Notes: a model not told the origin generated them from the letters alone. 64,000 nucleotides of DNA from Ruminococcus flavefaciens (GCA_902777125.1 CACYSQ010000008.1:80580-144579), one strand, 5' to 3'; positions 16,640-25,463 are shown, numbered from the stretch's first letter. Numbers and translations are program-made.

Positions 16640-18256
16640 TTATTTCTCCTGAGATTTCTTATCCGGACCGTAGGGCACGAACTCTGCCTCCGGATCATAA
16701 GTCACGCCTGTTCCTTTATAGGTATAGTAAACGGAAGGCCATTTGATATTGGGATTTGCGGTACTGTTCTGAGTACCTGCGAGCGGGTCTTCGCCGTCCC
16801 TGACGAGTCTTGCGAGGACGATAAGTCTTCCCCTGTCACCGAGAATGGTGTTGCAGGTGTAAAGAGTGAGAAGCTTGTCGCCGTACTTGACATCGACATC
16901 GTTAAGGCGGATAGTCCTGCGCTTAGCCTCGTTGACGAAGCTGTAGAAGTCCTCCTCGTCGTCAAAATCGAGCTTTTCCCAGCAGTTGAACTTGGTATCG
17001 GTATCATCTTCCACATCGAGAATGAAGAACGCGAATATCTTGTACTTGTACTGCTCATAGTTGGAATTGAGAAGTATTACCGGGTGCTCGCCGTAGTAGG
17101 ACTCGTTCCTCTGGTAGGATTTAAGGCTTCCGAACATCTGCTCGTCCTTCATATTGTGACCGTAGATGACGAGATTATCGGAATTTTCGCAGACGAGGTG
17201 TCCCTCGGCATCGACCTCATCGAAGTGATTGCGGTAGTCGAGGAAGAGCTCACCGGGACGCGATTCCCTGCCGCTGAGCTTGCGGTTGAGGTACTTGCTG
17301 TTGTTGTCAGCTTGCATGACAGGGTTGTTTATGGGGGTATCCTCTATCCTGATAACGCCCACGACCTCGTCGTTCTGGTCGAGGAGGTACTCAGCGCCCT
17401 TGAGGAGCGTGTAGACCTTCCGGTCGTCCGGCTCATTGCCGGTGGAGGGCTCTGTCTGCTTCTCCATGTCATGCCAGTAGTTGTTCATGACCTTGCTGTT
17501 CTCACGCTTGCTGCGCCACAGGTCGAGGTAATAGTCCCCGACGATATATCCGCAAACGACTATGACAGCTATCGCAACGAGGAAAACGCCTTTCCTGACA
17601 CATTCAAGAATGCTGTCGCCTCGCTGCGGGAAAAGTCCGAGGAATTTCTCCTTGAAGGACTTTTTCTTCTTCTTTTTCTTCTTTTTCTTCAGGGGCTCCT
17701 GCGAGGGGAGCTCCTCCGGTGTGCCGGTCTCTCTGCTTACCGCCTCATGTGTCGGTACGTAAGGCTCTTCCTCAACCGTGTGGCTGGGATAGACCGGAGC
17801 CTCCTCCTGTACGGGCAGCGCCTCATGCTTGGGAACGTACTGTTCAGCCTCATGCTGAGGGACGTACTGTTCAGCCTCGTGCTTTGGGACATAGTCCACA
17901 GTCTCCGGGACATTTTCCTGCACGGGACTGCTCTCTGCGGGAGCTGTTTCAAGTCCGAGCTCGCGGAGAATGCTTTCTGCACTCGAAGTCTTGTTCTGCT
18001 TTACCCTCTGTATCCTGTTCGCGATACGGGCTGCGAGCTCGTTCTCCCAGTCGGAAGCTGCGCTTTCGGCTGGTGCAGGCTCAGGGGAAGGTATATCCGC
18101 TGCTCCGGCGGCTTCCTGAACAGTTTCCTGAACTGCCTCGGCAGCCTGTTCAACAGGCGTTTCAGACGCAGTGCGTACCGAACGTCTTATCGCCGCGATA
18201 CGCTCCGCGCGTCTTTTAGCCTCGGCGTCATACGCCTCGTTGAAATTATCGCTCAT
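16640..18256 (-). CDS. srtB: Class B sortase with long repetitive cytoplasmic region
   Basis: A second sortase B-type enzyme, 538 residues. The first ~220 residues are predicted cytoplasmic: an Ala/Glu-rich region, then YVPxHEA repeats at 122-128, 131-137, 140-146 and 166-172, then a run of ten Lys at 190-199. A membrane segment follows (about 223-243) and then the sortase domain, with catalytic His in LVIYGHNMKDEQMFGSL (near 355), Cys in TLYTCNT (near 470) and Arg in RLIVLARL. The cytoplasmic extension is far longer than in ordinary sortases. The start is 2 bp after the cinA gene, with GGAGGAG upstream. Confidence 0.88.
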   Translation of the reverse strand: MSDNFNEAYDAEAKRRAERIAAIRRSVRTASETPVEQAAEAVQETVQEAAGAADIPSPEPAPAESAASDWENELAARIANRIQRVKQNKTSSAESILRELGLETAPAESSPVQENVPETVDYVPKHEAEQYVPQHEAEQYVPKHEALPVQEEAPVYPSHTVEEEPYVPTHEAVSRETGTPEELPSQEPLKKKKKKKKKKSFKEKFLGLFPQRGDSILECVRKGVFLVAIAVIVVCGYIVGDYYLDLWRSKRENSKVMNNYWHDMEKQTEPSTGNEPDDRKVYTLLKGAEYLLDQNDEVVGVIRIEDTPINNPVMQADNNSKYLNRKLSGRESRPGELFLDYRNHFDEVDAEGHLVCENSDNLVIYGHNMKDEQMFGSLKSYQRNESYYGEHPVILLNSNYEQYKYKIFAFFILDVEDDTDTKFNCWEKLDFDDEEDFYSFVNEAKRRTIRLNDVDVKYGDKLLTLYTCNTILGDRGRLIVLARLVRDGEDPLAGTQNSTANPNIKWPSVYYTYKGTGVTYDPEAEFVPYGPDKKSQEK

Positions 18257-18258
18257 TT

Positions 18259-18789
18259 TTACGGAATCTCCTCCGTCAGTAATTTTTCCAGTGTTTCAAA
18301 AATAAATGCGGCGGCGGCAGTCCTGATGCTGCTGCGGCTCTTGTCGGGGAGCTTCCAAAGCTCCGGGAGCCTCGCAAAGCGTCTGCCCCGGATATCGAAG
18401 CCTATCCAGACCGTACCCACGGGCTTTTCCGGAGTACCGCCGGAGGGACCTGCGATGCCTGTTGTGGAAACGCAGATGTCCGCGCCCGAGAGGCGTTTCA
18501 GTCCGCCGACCATATCTAACGCGACCTCCTCGCTGACAACGCCGTAATGGGCGATATCATCGAGCGGAACGCCGAGAATCTCATTCTTTATCCTTTCGGA
18601 ATAGGAGCACACGCCGAGCTCGAAAACGTCCGACGCGCCCGGAACGGAGGTTATCAGCTGAGAGAGCAGTCCCCCCGTACAGCTTTCGGCAGTGGACACA
18701 GTCCACCCCTTGTGCTCTAATAATTTTACAACATTTGTAACCGTTTTGTCAAGTTTTTCGGGTATACATTCATTATTATAACCGTTCAC
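18259..18789 (-). CDS. pncC: CinA C-terminal domain protein / NMN amidohydrolase PncC
   Basis: Single-domain CinA_C protein; characterised members deamidate nicotinamide mononucleotide in pyridine nucleotide recycling. GTG at 18789, with AGGAG ten bases upstream, gives 176 residues; a TTG at 18828 has no such site. Family motifs are STAESCTGGLL (near 35), the VCSYSERIKNEILGV block (near 60), YGVVSEEVA, and STTGIAGPSGGTPEKPVGTVWIG (near 115-137). The N-terminal molybdopterin-like domain of full-length CinA is absent. It is the first gene of the sortase operon, probably without functional connection. Confidence 0.88.
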   Translation of the reverse strand: MNGYNNECIPEKLDKTVTNVVKLLEHKGWTVSTAESCTGGLLSQLITSVPGASDVFELGVCSYSERIKNEILGVPLDDIAHYGVVSEEVALDMVGGLKRLSGADICVSTTGIAGPSGGTPEKPVGTVWIGFDIRGRRFARLPELWKLPDKSRSSIRTAAAAFIFETLEKLLTEEIP

Positions 18790-18878
18790 TGTTCTGTCAC
18801 TCCTATCGTTTTTGGTGTATGTGTACAATTATCAGGTGATAATTTTGTGTAAAAGTTAAAAAGCGCTTGCGTAATTGA

Positions 18879-18967
18879 GTAGGGGCGCACATTGTGCGCC
18901 CGCAGGTAAACGGACACGCTGCCGGAAATAAATACAAAAAGCACTGGCGAACGATGTTCGCCCCTAC
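18879..18967 (+). repeat. ~89-bp double-hairpin intergenic repeat, copy 1 (family A)
   Basis: Starts GTAGGGGCG and ends CGCCCCTAC, i.e. 9-bp inverted termini. The left arm is the palindrome GGGCGCACATTGTGCGCCC, the right arm the GGCGAACGATGTTCGCC palindrome, joined by a conserved GCCGGAAATAAATACAAA core. Further copies are at 33753, 53698 and, inverted, at 21455 and 43395. Confidence 0.8.
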
Positions 18968-18976
18968 GCAAACAAA

Positions 18977-20152
18977 TCACTCAAGATTGAACGTTTTCAT
19001 CTCCGTACCCTCGACCGCCTTCTGTATCAGCGGCTCGAAATCGAAGCTGTTCTGTGCCTTTTCGATGTCCTCAAGACGCGGACGCACCTTCGGGTGACGG
19101 GGCGTGAACACAGTACAGCAGTCCTCATATGGCAGTGTCGATATGTCGAATGTGTCTATTTTACGCGCGATTTCGATTATCTCGGTCTTGTCCATGCCTA
19201 TGCAGGGACGGAATACAGGTATGCGGCATACCGCGTCCGTACAGGCGATCGCAGCCATAGTCTGACTTGCGACCTGTCCCACGCTCTCACCGGTAATAAG
19301 TGCAAGACAGCCGTCCTTTGCGGCTATTCTCTGAGCGATCTCCATCATCAGGCGGCGCATGATTATAGTGAAGAACTCCTCCGGACAGTTGTCCTTGATA
19401 GCCTCCTGCAATTCCGTGAACGGAACGCAGTAGAACGCTATTCCGCCGCACCAGTCAGTGAGCTTCTGACAGAGCTGCTCGACCTTGAGCTGAGCACGGT
19501 CGGAGGTGTAGGGCGGGCTGACATAGTGTATCGCCGCGATGTGGATGCCTCTTTTTGCCATCATCCAGCCTGCGACCGGACTGTCGATGCCGCCGGAAAG
19601 CAGAAGCATCGCCTTTCCGCTGCTGCCGACCGGAAGTCCGCCTGCGCCCTTGATGTTCTCGGCGTGAACGTATGCGTTTGTGTCACGGACCTCAACAGTT
19701 ACCGTGATTTCGGGGTCATTGACGTCCACGGAGAGGTTCGGGAACCTGTCGAGGAGTATACCTCCGAGCTCGCGGCATATCTCGGGCGACTTCATAGGGA
19801 AAGCCTTGTCCGAGCGCTTGGCATTGACCTTGAAGGTACGCGCACAGCTCAGTATATCGCTGAGATATTCGATGCTCTTAGCGGTTATGTCCTCGAACGT
19901 CTTATCGCATACGCAGGCACGGCAAAGTGCCGCGATACCGAAAATTTTGCCCACACGTTCAGTGACCTCGCTGAGGTCGATGCTGTCGTCCTGCGGGTCG
20001 ATGCAGAGCGTGGACTGTGCGCTCGTGCAGACAAAGCTGCCGAGGGGCTTGATGCGGCGCTTGATGTTCTTGGTTAGCATATCCTCGAATGTCTTTTTAT
20101 TCAGACCCTTCAGCGCCATTTCGCCGTATTTTACAAGTACAACTTCTTTCAT
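18977..20152 (-). CDS. thiI: tRNA uridine 4-sulfurtransferase ThiI
   Basis: Uses persulfide sulfur from a cysteine desulfurase and ATP to make 4-thiouridine at tRNA position 8. The 391 residues contain an N-terminal ferredoxin-like plus THUMP region (about 1-165) and a PP-loop ATPase core beginning LLLSGGIDSPVAGWMM near residue 185. The C-terminal rhodanese domain of enterobacterial ThiI is absent, as in most Firmicutes. The cysteine desulfurase gene directly upstream (about 95 bp of repeat-like spacer) fits the NifZ/ThiI pairing known in Bacillus. Start follows AAGGAG. Confidence 0.95.
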   Translation of the reverse strand: MKEVVLVKYGEMALKGLNKKTFEDMLTKNIKRRIKPLGSFVCTSAQSTLCIDPQDDSIDLSEVTERVGKIFGIAALCRACVCDKTFEDITAKSIEYLSDILSCARTFKVNAKRSDKAFPMKSPEICRELGGILLDRFPNLSVDVNDPEITVTVEVRDTNAYVHAENIKGAGGLPVGSSGKAMLLLSGGIDSPVAGWMMAKRGIHIAAIHYVSPPYTSDRAQLKVEQLCQKLTDWCGGIAFYCVPFTELQEAIKDNCPEEFFTIIMRRLMMEIAQRIAAKDGCLALITGESVGQVASQTMAAIACTDAVCRIPVFRPCIGMDKTEIIEIARKIDTFDISTLPYEDCCTVFTPRHPKVRPRLEDIEKAQNSFDFEPLIQKAVEGTEMKTFNLE

Positions 20153-20245
20153 ATTTTTCTCCTTATCAATTCGGATTTAGTTACAAATTCTTAGTTCTTA
20201 GTGCATAGTTCCGGTACTTTAGCTATGCACTTTTAACTCTTAGCT

Positions 20246-21376
20246 CTAACCTCTAACCTTTTCAATGCCTTCACGCAGAACAGCCGCAAGCTCATCGAGT
20301 TCCGCCTCAGTAGTTTCAGCGGTAATGCTTATCCTCAGCGCACCGTCCGCCCGCTTGTCGCGTATTCCGAACTGTCCGAGAACTCCGCTCTGCTGTCCCT
20401 TTGAGCAAGCCGAACCGCTCGAAACGTATATGCCCTTGCTCTCGAGGAAGTGCAGCATTATCTCGGAACGTCTCCCGACTACGGATATATTAATAATGTA
20501 GGGCGAGCCGTCCTCCGGGGAGTTGACCTCCACGCAGTCAATGTCCGAGACAGCGTTAAGGAGGTGGACTTTGAGGCTCTGTGCGGTCTTATAACGTTCG
20601 TCCAACGTAGCGGAAAGCTTCTCCGCGGCAGCTCCGAAAGCCGCTATCAGCGGAACGCTCTCTGTTCCGGAGCGTATGCCCTTTTCCTGCTTGCCGCCGG
20701 TCACGACCGGTACGACGCGGACACCTTTCTTTATGAAAATAGCTCCCACGCCCTTTACACCGTGTATTTTGTGGGCGCTGAGTGAGACGAGGTCGGCGTT
20801 CAGTGCGCTGACCCTCACGGGCAGCTTCATGTAGCCCTGTACGCAGTCGCAGTGGGTGATGATATGCGGGAAACGGCGTTTTACAGCCGAAAACGTCTCC
20901 TTGACCGGCAGGATATACCCGGTCTCGTTGTTGACGAGCATACAGCTTATCAGGCAGGTGTCGTCCCCGCAGACATTCACGAAGTCCGCCGGGTAAAACC
21001 TCCCGTCCTCACGGGGCGATACCCTCACGACCTCGAAGCCCTTTTTTTCAAGGTCAGCGGCAGTCTCCTCAACGGAGGCGTGTTCTACCGCGGAAATGAC
21101 TATTTTCCTGCGGTTTCTGCCGTATGCAGCGGAAGCTCCCCTGAGAGCGAGGTTATTGCTCTCGGTAGCGCCGGAGGTGAAATATATGCAGGCAGGATCA
21201 GCGCCGATAGTGTCCGCGATGATCTTCCTTGCGCCGTCAACGGCAAGCTGTGCGTCCAGACCTGCACGGTGCAGGGAGGACGGATTGCCGTAATTCTCGG
21301 TCATAGCCCTCACGGCAGCCTCGACCGCCTCGGCACAGGGCTTTGTAGTAGCCGCATTATCAAGATAAACTGGCAT
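20246..21376 (-). CDS. Cysteine desulfurase (NifS/IscS family)
   Basis: PLP enzyme that converts cysteine to alanine and a protein persulfide. The 376 residues carry the SGATESNNLAL stretch (about 68-78), the PLP-binding Lys in SLSAHKIHGVKG (near 205) and the active-site Cys loop SSGSACSKGQQ (near 325). It is shorter than IscS and lies directly upstream of thiI, which suggests a dedicated sulfur donor for tRNA thiolation (NifZ-like) rather than general Fe-S assembly. A second, more distant desulfurase is at 62130. Confidence 0.92.
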   Translation of the reverse strand: MPVYLDNAATTKPCAEAVEAAVRAMTENYGNPSSLHRAGLDAQLAVDGARKIIADTIGADPACIYFTSGATESNNLALRGASAAYGRNRRKIVISAVEHASVEETAADLEKKGFEVVRVSPREDGRFYPADFVNVCGDDTCLISCMLVNNETGYILPVKETFSAVKRRFPHIITHCDCVQGYMKLPVRVSALNADLVSLSAHKIHGVKGVGAIFIKKGVRVVPVVTGGKQEKGIRSGTESVPLIAAFGAAAEKLSATLDERYKTAQSLKVHLLNAVSDIDCVEVNSPEDGSPYIINISVVGRRSEIMLHFLESKGIYVSSGSACSKGQQSGVLGQFGIRDKRADGALRISITAETTEAELDELAAVLREGIEKVRG

Positions 21377-21416
21377 TTTTCCACTTCCTCATTTAGTTTT
21401 GAACTGTCAAATATTT

Positions 21417-21445
21417 ATTATACCATATTTTATGAAAAAAGGCAA
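21417..21445 (-). promoter_or_regulatory. sigma-A promoter of the desulfurase-thiI operon
   Basis: Minus strand TTGCCT, 17-bp spacer ending TGG (extended -10), TATAAT, about 40 bp before the start codon. Confidence 0.7.
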
Positions 21446-21454
21446 GACCTGATT

Positions 21455-21520
21455 GCAGGGGCGAACATCGTTCTCCCGTGCCGTTTGTATTTATTCCCGG
21501 TATCGTGTCCGTGCGCCCGC
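21455..21520 (-). repeat. Family A repeat, partial inverted copy
   Basis: Inverted copy of the ~89-bp element: GCAGGGGCGAACATCGTTC, the TTTGTATTTATTCCCGG core, then a degenerate GTGCGCCC end lacking the terminal CTAC. Confidence 0.65.
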
Positions 21521-21759
21521 GAATGACGAACGAACCACCGGCAACACGGTACAGGGGCTGCCTTTGGCAGTCCGCAATATTAACACAAAGCCACCTTACG
21601 GCAGCAGACGCCCAAAGGTCGCCCCTACTGAGGAACGGCGAGAGCGCCGTTTCCTACAAGGCAAAATCGCTGCGGTCAGGCTCGGGCGCACGGAATGCGC
21701 CCCTGCTAAGCACTATGCACTCTGAACTAAGAACTAATCTCTACTTTCTGATCTCTTAG
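21521..21759. repeat. Patch of mixed short repeats
   Basis: Gene-free stretch between two divergent promoters. It contains a GGGGCTGCC-type unit (about 21552), a GTCGCCCCTAC end (about 21617), a GGGCGCACGGAATGCGCCCC palindrome (about 21683) and the low-complexity CACTATGCACTCTGAACTAAGAACTA text found in other gaps. Confidence 0.5.
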
Positions 21760-21781
21760 TCCATGATTCTGATATTAACGC

Positions 21782-21810
21782 TTGCATTTTCAGAACAAAC
21801 GTGTTATAAT
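21782..21810 (+). promoter_or_regulatory. sigma-A promoter of the yfhO-like gene
   Basis: TTGCAT, 17-bp spacer, TATAAT, about 50 bp before the start codon. Confidence 0.75.
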
Positions 21811-21859
21811 ATAAAATGTATACTTATGCGTATACCCACACACACGACCGGAGGCAAAA

Positions 21860-24325
21860 ATGTCAAACGCTACAAAATACCGCAGTCCCTCGGGCGAAAA
21901 ATACCGTCCGGCATTCCTGCTCGGCTTCGCCTGCCTGCTTTTTTCACTGCTGCCCATAATGCTCGTCGAGAACGGCTACTTCATCTACGGCGGCGATTAC
22001 AACGCGCAGCAGATAAATTTCTACCACACTGCCAATACTGCCGTAAGGGAGGGTCAGCTCGGCTGGCACTGGTTCACCGACCTCGGCTCTGACTTCATGG
22101 CTTCCTACTCGTTCTACCTGTTCGGAAGCCCGTTCTTCTGGCTCTCAACGCTTCTCCCAGCCGGCGCAGTCACCTACGCGCTGCCGGTACTGCTCGCGGT
22201 CAAGCACGGTCTCGCTTCGCTTACCGCATACGCCTATATACGGCGGTTTGTCCGCAGCAAGGAGGCTGCCCTGACAGGCGGACTTCTCTACGCATTCTCC
22301 GGCTTTCAGATCTACAACATCTTCTTCAACCACTTTCAGGACGTCACCGCTTTCTTCCCTCTCATGCTCATTGCAATGGAGGAGAACATAAACCGCGGCA
22401 GAAAGGGCATTTTCGCCGTTACCACAGCCTTCATGGCTCTGCTGAACTACTACTTCTTCGCAGGTCAGGCAGTCTTTCTGGTGATATACTTCATCTTCCG
22501 CTGTACAAGTCCCGATTTCCGCATAAATGCGCGAAAATTCGCCGGTCTTGCATTCGAGGCGGTGTGCGGTGTAATGATAGCCGCAGCGGTACTTCTGCCG
22601 TCCGCACTCGCCGTTCTCGGCAACGACCGTCTCAACGAGAGGCTCTACGGAACGGATATGCTCCTCTACTCCGATCAGACCACCGTTCCGCGCATTATCC
22701 AGGGCTTCTTCATGCCGCCCGACCCTCCCGCGAACCCCAACCTGTTCGCCTCGGAATACGGGAAATGGGCTTCAATAGGCGGTTATCTGCCGCTCTTCTC
22801 AATGGCCGGCTTCTTCGCGTTCATCAGAAAAGACCGGAAGCACTGGGCTTCGCGGCTGTCGGTATGCCTCATCATATTCGCGATGATACCGATACTGAAT
22901 TCGTCCTTCCAGCTTTTCAACGGCTACTACTACGCACGTTGGTTCTATATGCCGGTGCTCATTTTTGCGATGATGACCGCCCGTTCGCTCGACGATAAGA
23001 GCTCCGACCTCATGAGCGCTTGGAAGCTCAATATCGCGGTACTTGCGGCGTTCGCACTCATGGGAACGCTCCCGACCAAGAGCAAGTCTGGAAAGCTGCA
23101 ATTCTTCCGTCTCCCGGACGACCCGGCTTACTTCTGGATAACCGTCCTCGTCGCCGGGATATGCGCGGCAGCCTGTTATATCCTGATAAACCGCCGGAAA
23201 CAGGGACAGCCATTCATGCGGCTGACGGTGATATTCACGCTCCTCACCTCGGTAGGCTGCATATGGACGACCGTTTTCTACGAGGCTGTGACTGCCTCCG
23301 ATGCCAAGACCTACATCAGCAACGTCATTGAGGGCGGGGACGACATCGTTTACGAGCCTGTTTCACGGGATAATTTCTTCCGCGCCGACATCTCCGAGGA
23401 TCACGACAATTACCCGATGTACTGGGGACTTCCCTGCATGAGGACTTTCCACAGCGTCGTCAGCACCTCCATCATGGACTTCTACCCGGAGGTCGGAGTG
23501 GACCGCAGTGTCGCATCGAGGGCTGACCTCACGCATTACACCCTCCGCGGACTTTTCTCCGTGAAATACTACTACCGCAGCATCGACGGCGACGCCCTCC
23601 CCTACAGCGAGCTCGCCGCTATGGAGGGCAGTACCACATCGCTCATAACCACGGACGACAAGGGTGACAAGGACTACACAAACGCCGATATCACGGAGTT
23701 TCTGCCGGGATTCGAGTACATTGAGACGAACCGCGACTTCGAGGTCTATGAGAACAAGCTGTTCATACCAATGGGCTTCGCCTACGACAGCTTCGTCACC
23801 GAGAAAAGCGCCGCTTCTCTCAAAGAGGGTGAGCGTGAGAGACTGCTTCTCCGTTCGCTGGTGCTGACCGGTGAACAGGCGGAGAAATACTCGGATATCC
23901 TCACTGACAGGAGCAATGACACCGCTCCCGGAAAGAGCGATTATGAGGCTCTGTGCCGTGAAAAGCAAGCCGCAGCGTCAAGCTCGTTCAGCTTCAGCTC
24001 CGACCGTTTTGAGGCTGAGATAAGCCTCGACAGACCGGGACTCGTTTTCTTCAGCGTTCCCTACAGCGAGGGCTGGACTGCTGAGGTCAACGGCAAAAAA
24101 GCGGACGTCGAGCGCGTTTCCTACGGCTTCATGGCTGTAAGGGCGGACGCAGGCGATAATACGATCGTTTTCCGCTACAGAACGCCGGGGCTGACTGCCG
24201 GACTGCTGATAACGGCTGCCGGTATCGTACTGCTTGCGGCGTACCTCATAATCTTCCGGAAAAAATCACCGGAATCAGTCCGTAAATACTGCTACGACTA
24301 CGACTCATACGATAACAGCGATTGA
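21860..24325 (+). CDS. YfhO-family polytopic membrane protein
   Basis: Large membrane protein (821 residues) of the YfhO type, related in fold to GT-C glycosyltransferases; Firmicute members are implicated in glycosylating teichoic acids or surface polymers, but the substrate here is unknown. About a dozen hydrophobic segments occupy residues 20-480. An extracytoplasmic domain (about 490-770) follows, then a last membrane segment (about 775-795) and a Tyr/Asp-rich tail. Family-typical features are the early YGGDYNAQQINFY segment near 42-54, preceding an aromatic-rich loop, and the closing YSEGWTAEVNGKKADVERV stretch near residue 735. Start follows CGGAGGC. It appears to be monocistronic. Confidence 0.8.
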   Translation: MSNATKYRSPSGEKYRPAFLLGFACLLFSLLPIMLVENGYFIYGGDYNAQQINFYHTANTAVREGQLGWHWFTDLGSDFMASYSFYLFGSPFFWLSTLLPAGAVTYALPVLLAVKHGLASLTAYAYIRRFVRSKEAALTGGLLYAFSGFQIYNIFFNHFQDVTAFFPLMLIAMEENINRGRKGIFAVTTAFMALLNYYFFAGQAVFLVIYFIFRCTSPDFRINARKFAGLAFEAVCGVMIAAAVLLPSALAVLGNDRLNERLYGTDMLLYSDQTTVPRIIQGFFMPPDPPANPNLFASEYGKWASIGGYLPLFSMAGFFAFIRKDRKHWASRLSVCLIIFAMIPILNSSFQLFNGYYYARWFYMPVLIFAMMTARSLDDKSSDLMSAWKLNIAVLAAFALMGTLPTKSKSGKLQFFRLPDDPAYFWITVLVAGICAAACYILINRRKQGQPFMRLTVIFTLLTSVGCIWTTVFYEAVTASDAKTYISNVIEGGDDIVYEPVSRDNFFRADISEDHDNYPMYWGLPCMRTFHSVVSTSIMDFYPEVGVDRSVASRADLTHYTLRGLFSVKYYYRSIDGDALPYSELAAMEGSTTSLITTDDKGDKDYTNADITEFLPGFEYIETNRDFEVYENKLFIPMGFAYDSFVTEKSAASLKEGERERLLLRSLVLTGEQAEKYSDILTDRSNDTAPGKSDYEALCREKQAAASSSFSFSSDRFEAEISLDRPGLVFFSVPYSEGWTAEVNGKKADVERVSYGFMAVRADAGDNTIVFRYRTPGLTAGLLITAAGIVLLAAYLIIFRKKSPESVRKYCYDYDSYDNSD

Positions 24326-24340
24326 TCTTTAGTGTTTAGC

Positions 24341-24366
24341 GTAGGGGACGGCGTCCTCGACGTCCC
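24341..24366 (+). repeat. 26-bp GC repeat (family C)
   Basis: GTAGGGGACGGCGTCCTCGA followed by CGTCCC; an exact inverted copy lies at 46621-46646. The arms form a GGACGGCGTCC palindrome. A family B-like hairpin (about 24411-24431) follows before the NUDIX gene. Confidence 0.7.
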
Positions 24367-24451
24367 GCAAATTGCGAATTACGGTATCGCCTGTCGGCGA
24401 TAATATTAAATAAGTCTGCGTCGGCGGACATATCACGAAAGGAAGGAAACC

Positions 24452-24988
24452 ATGCACCTACAGGAAAAAACGATCTCCAGCGAGACCGTCTACGAAGGCA
24501 AGATATTCACGATAACCCACGATATCGCCGAGCTTGAAAACGGCGGCAATGCCGTCCGCGATGTACTCCTCCACCACGGCGGAGTGTGCGTTATCCCCGT
24601 GACCGATAACAACGAGATATACCTCGTAAAACAGTTCCGCTACCCGTTCAGGACCGTAACGCGCGAGGTGCCTGCCGGAAAGCTCGAAAAGGGTGAGGAC
24701 CACGCGGAATGCGGCAGACGTGAGCTCCTTGAGGAGACCGGCTGTACCTGTTCAGAGTACATCTACCTCGGAGAAATGCTCCCAACTCCGGCATATAATA
24801 CCGAGGTGACATATATGTACCTCGCCCGCGGACTCAGCTTCTCAAAGCAGTCGCTCGATGAGGACGAATTCCTCGATGTGGAGAAGATCCCCCTCGCGGA
24901 GGCGGTAAAGCTCGTCATGGACGGCACTCTCCGCGACGGAAAGACCCAGATCGCTATTCTCAAAGCCGCAAGACTGCTCGGGATTTAG
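24452..24988 (+). CDS. nudF: NUDIX hydrolase (ADP-ribose pyrophosphatase type)
   Basis: Hydrolyses nucleoside diphosphates linked to another group, most likely ADP-ribose. The 178-residue protein has the Nudix box from Gly in AGKLEKGED through RRELLEETGC (about 72-95), with the metal-binding Glu residues intact. The N-terminal ETVYEGKIFTITHD and VLLHHGGVCVIPV segments are typical of Bacillus NudF. Start follows AAAGGAAGG. The gap to spoVG (24989-25100) is a family B hairpin with low-complexity text. Confidence 0.9.
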   Translation: MHLQEKTISSETVYEGKIFTITHDIAELENGGNAVRDVLLHHGGVCVIPVTDNNEIYLVKQFRYPFRTVTREVPAGKLEKGEDHAECGRRELLEETGCTCSEYIYLGEMLPTPAYNTEVTYMYLARGLSFSKQSLDEDEFLDVEKIPLAEAVKLVMDGTLRDGKTQIAILKAARLLGI

Positions 24989-25100
24989 TTCGTAGTGCTT
25001 AGTGCTTAGTTGAGGTGTCTGCTGACGCAGACTTATTTAAAAGTATCACGCCCGGCGATGCCATTAGCTAATTGCTTGCAGCTATGAACTCCTATACTGC

Positions 25101-25133
25101 CAAACAAAACGACCTGCCGCACGGACAGGTCGT
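25101..25133 (-). terminator. Terminator of spoVG
   Basis: Minus strand stem ACGACCTG/CAGGTCGT with a 9-nt loop followed by TTTGTTTGG, just downstream of the spoVG stop. It could also stop plus-strand transcription weakly. Confidence 0.7.
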
Positions 25134-25154
25134 ATAACAAGCTATGTCTCTGTA

Positions 25155-25463
25155 TTATTCGTCAATTTTTTCCTCGGATGAAGCCTCGGCTTCCTCAGCC
25201 TCCATTACAGCGAGCTGCTCCTGATAAGCCTCGAGGATCCGCTCCTCGAAAAGCTTCCTTGCAGATGCTGATATCGGGTGTACGATATCGCGGAAAACGC
25301 CGTTTTCGTCCTTTCTGCTCGGCATTGCCACGAACAGACGGTCGTCCCCCTGAACGATCTTGATATCATGAACGGCAAGCATTCCGTCAACTGTGACTGA
25401 TACAACTCCCCTGAGCCTGCCCTCAGTCATGATCTTCCTGATCTTCACATCTGTGATCTCCAT
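25155..25463 (-). CDS. spoVG: RNA/DNA-binding regulator SpoVG
   Basis: Small regulator involved in sporulation septation, capsule and cell wall gene control in Firmicutes, now known to bind nucleic acid. The 102 residues open with MEITDVKIRKI and contain the VSVTVDGMLAVHDIKIV core and the conserved SRKDENGVFRDIVHPI block (about 50-66). The C-terminal tail is acidic. Start follows AAAGGAGG. The gene has its own strong promoter and a ~105-nt leader that can form two hairpins, and is divergent from murC. Confidence 0.96.
   Translation of the reverse strand: MEITDVKIRKIMTEGRLRGVVSVTVDGMLAVHDIKIVQGDDRLFVAMPSRKDENGVFRDIVHPISASARKLFEERILEAYQEQLAVMEAEEAEASSEEKIDE

Noticed and set aside
17084..18547. 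Long plus-strand frame across the second sortase gene and the cinA gene
   Set aside because: Leu/Val/Arg-rich shadow of the repetitive sortase sequence, with no start signal.
18879..18967. LexA-type box in the repeat (GAAC...GTTC)
   Set aside because: The spacing is three bases (GAAC-GAT-GTTC) rather than four, and it occurs in every copy of a dispersed repeat far from SOS genes.
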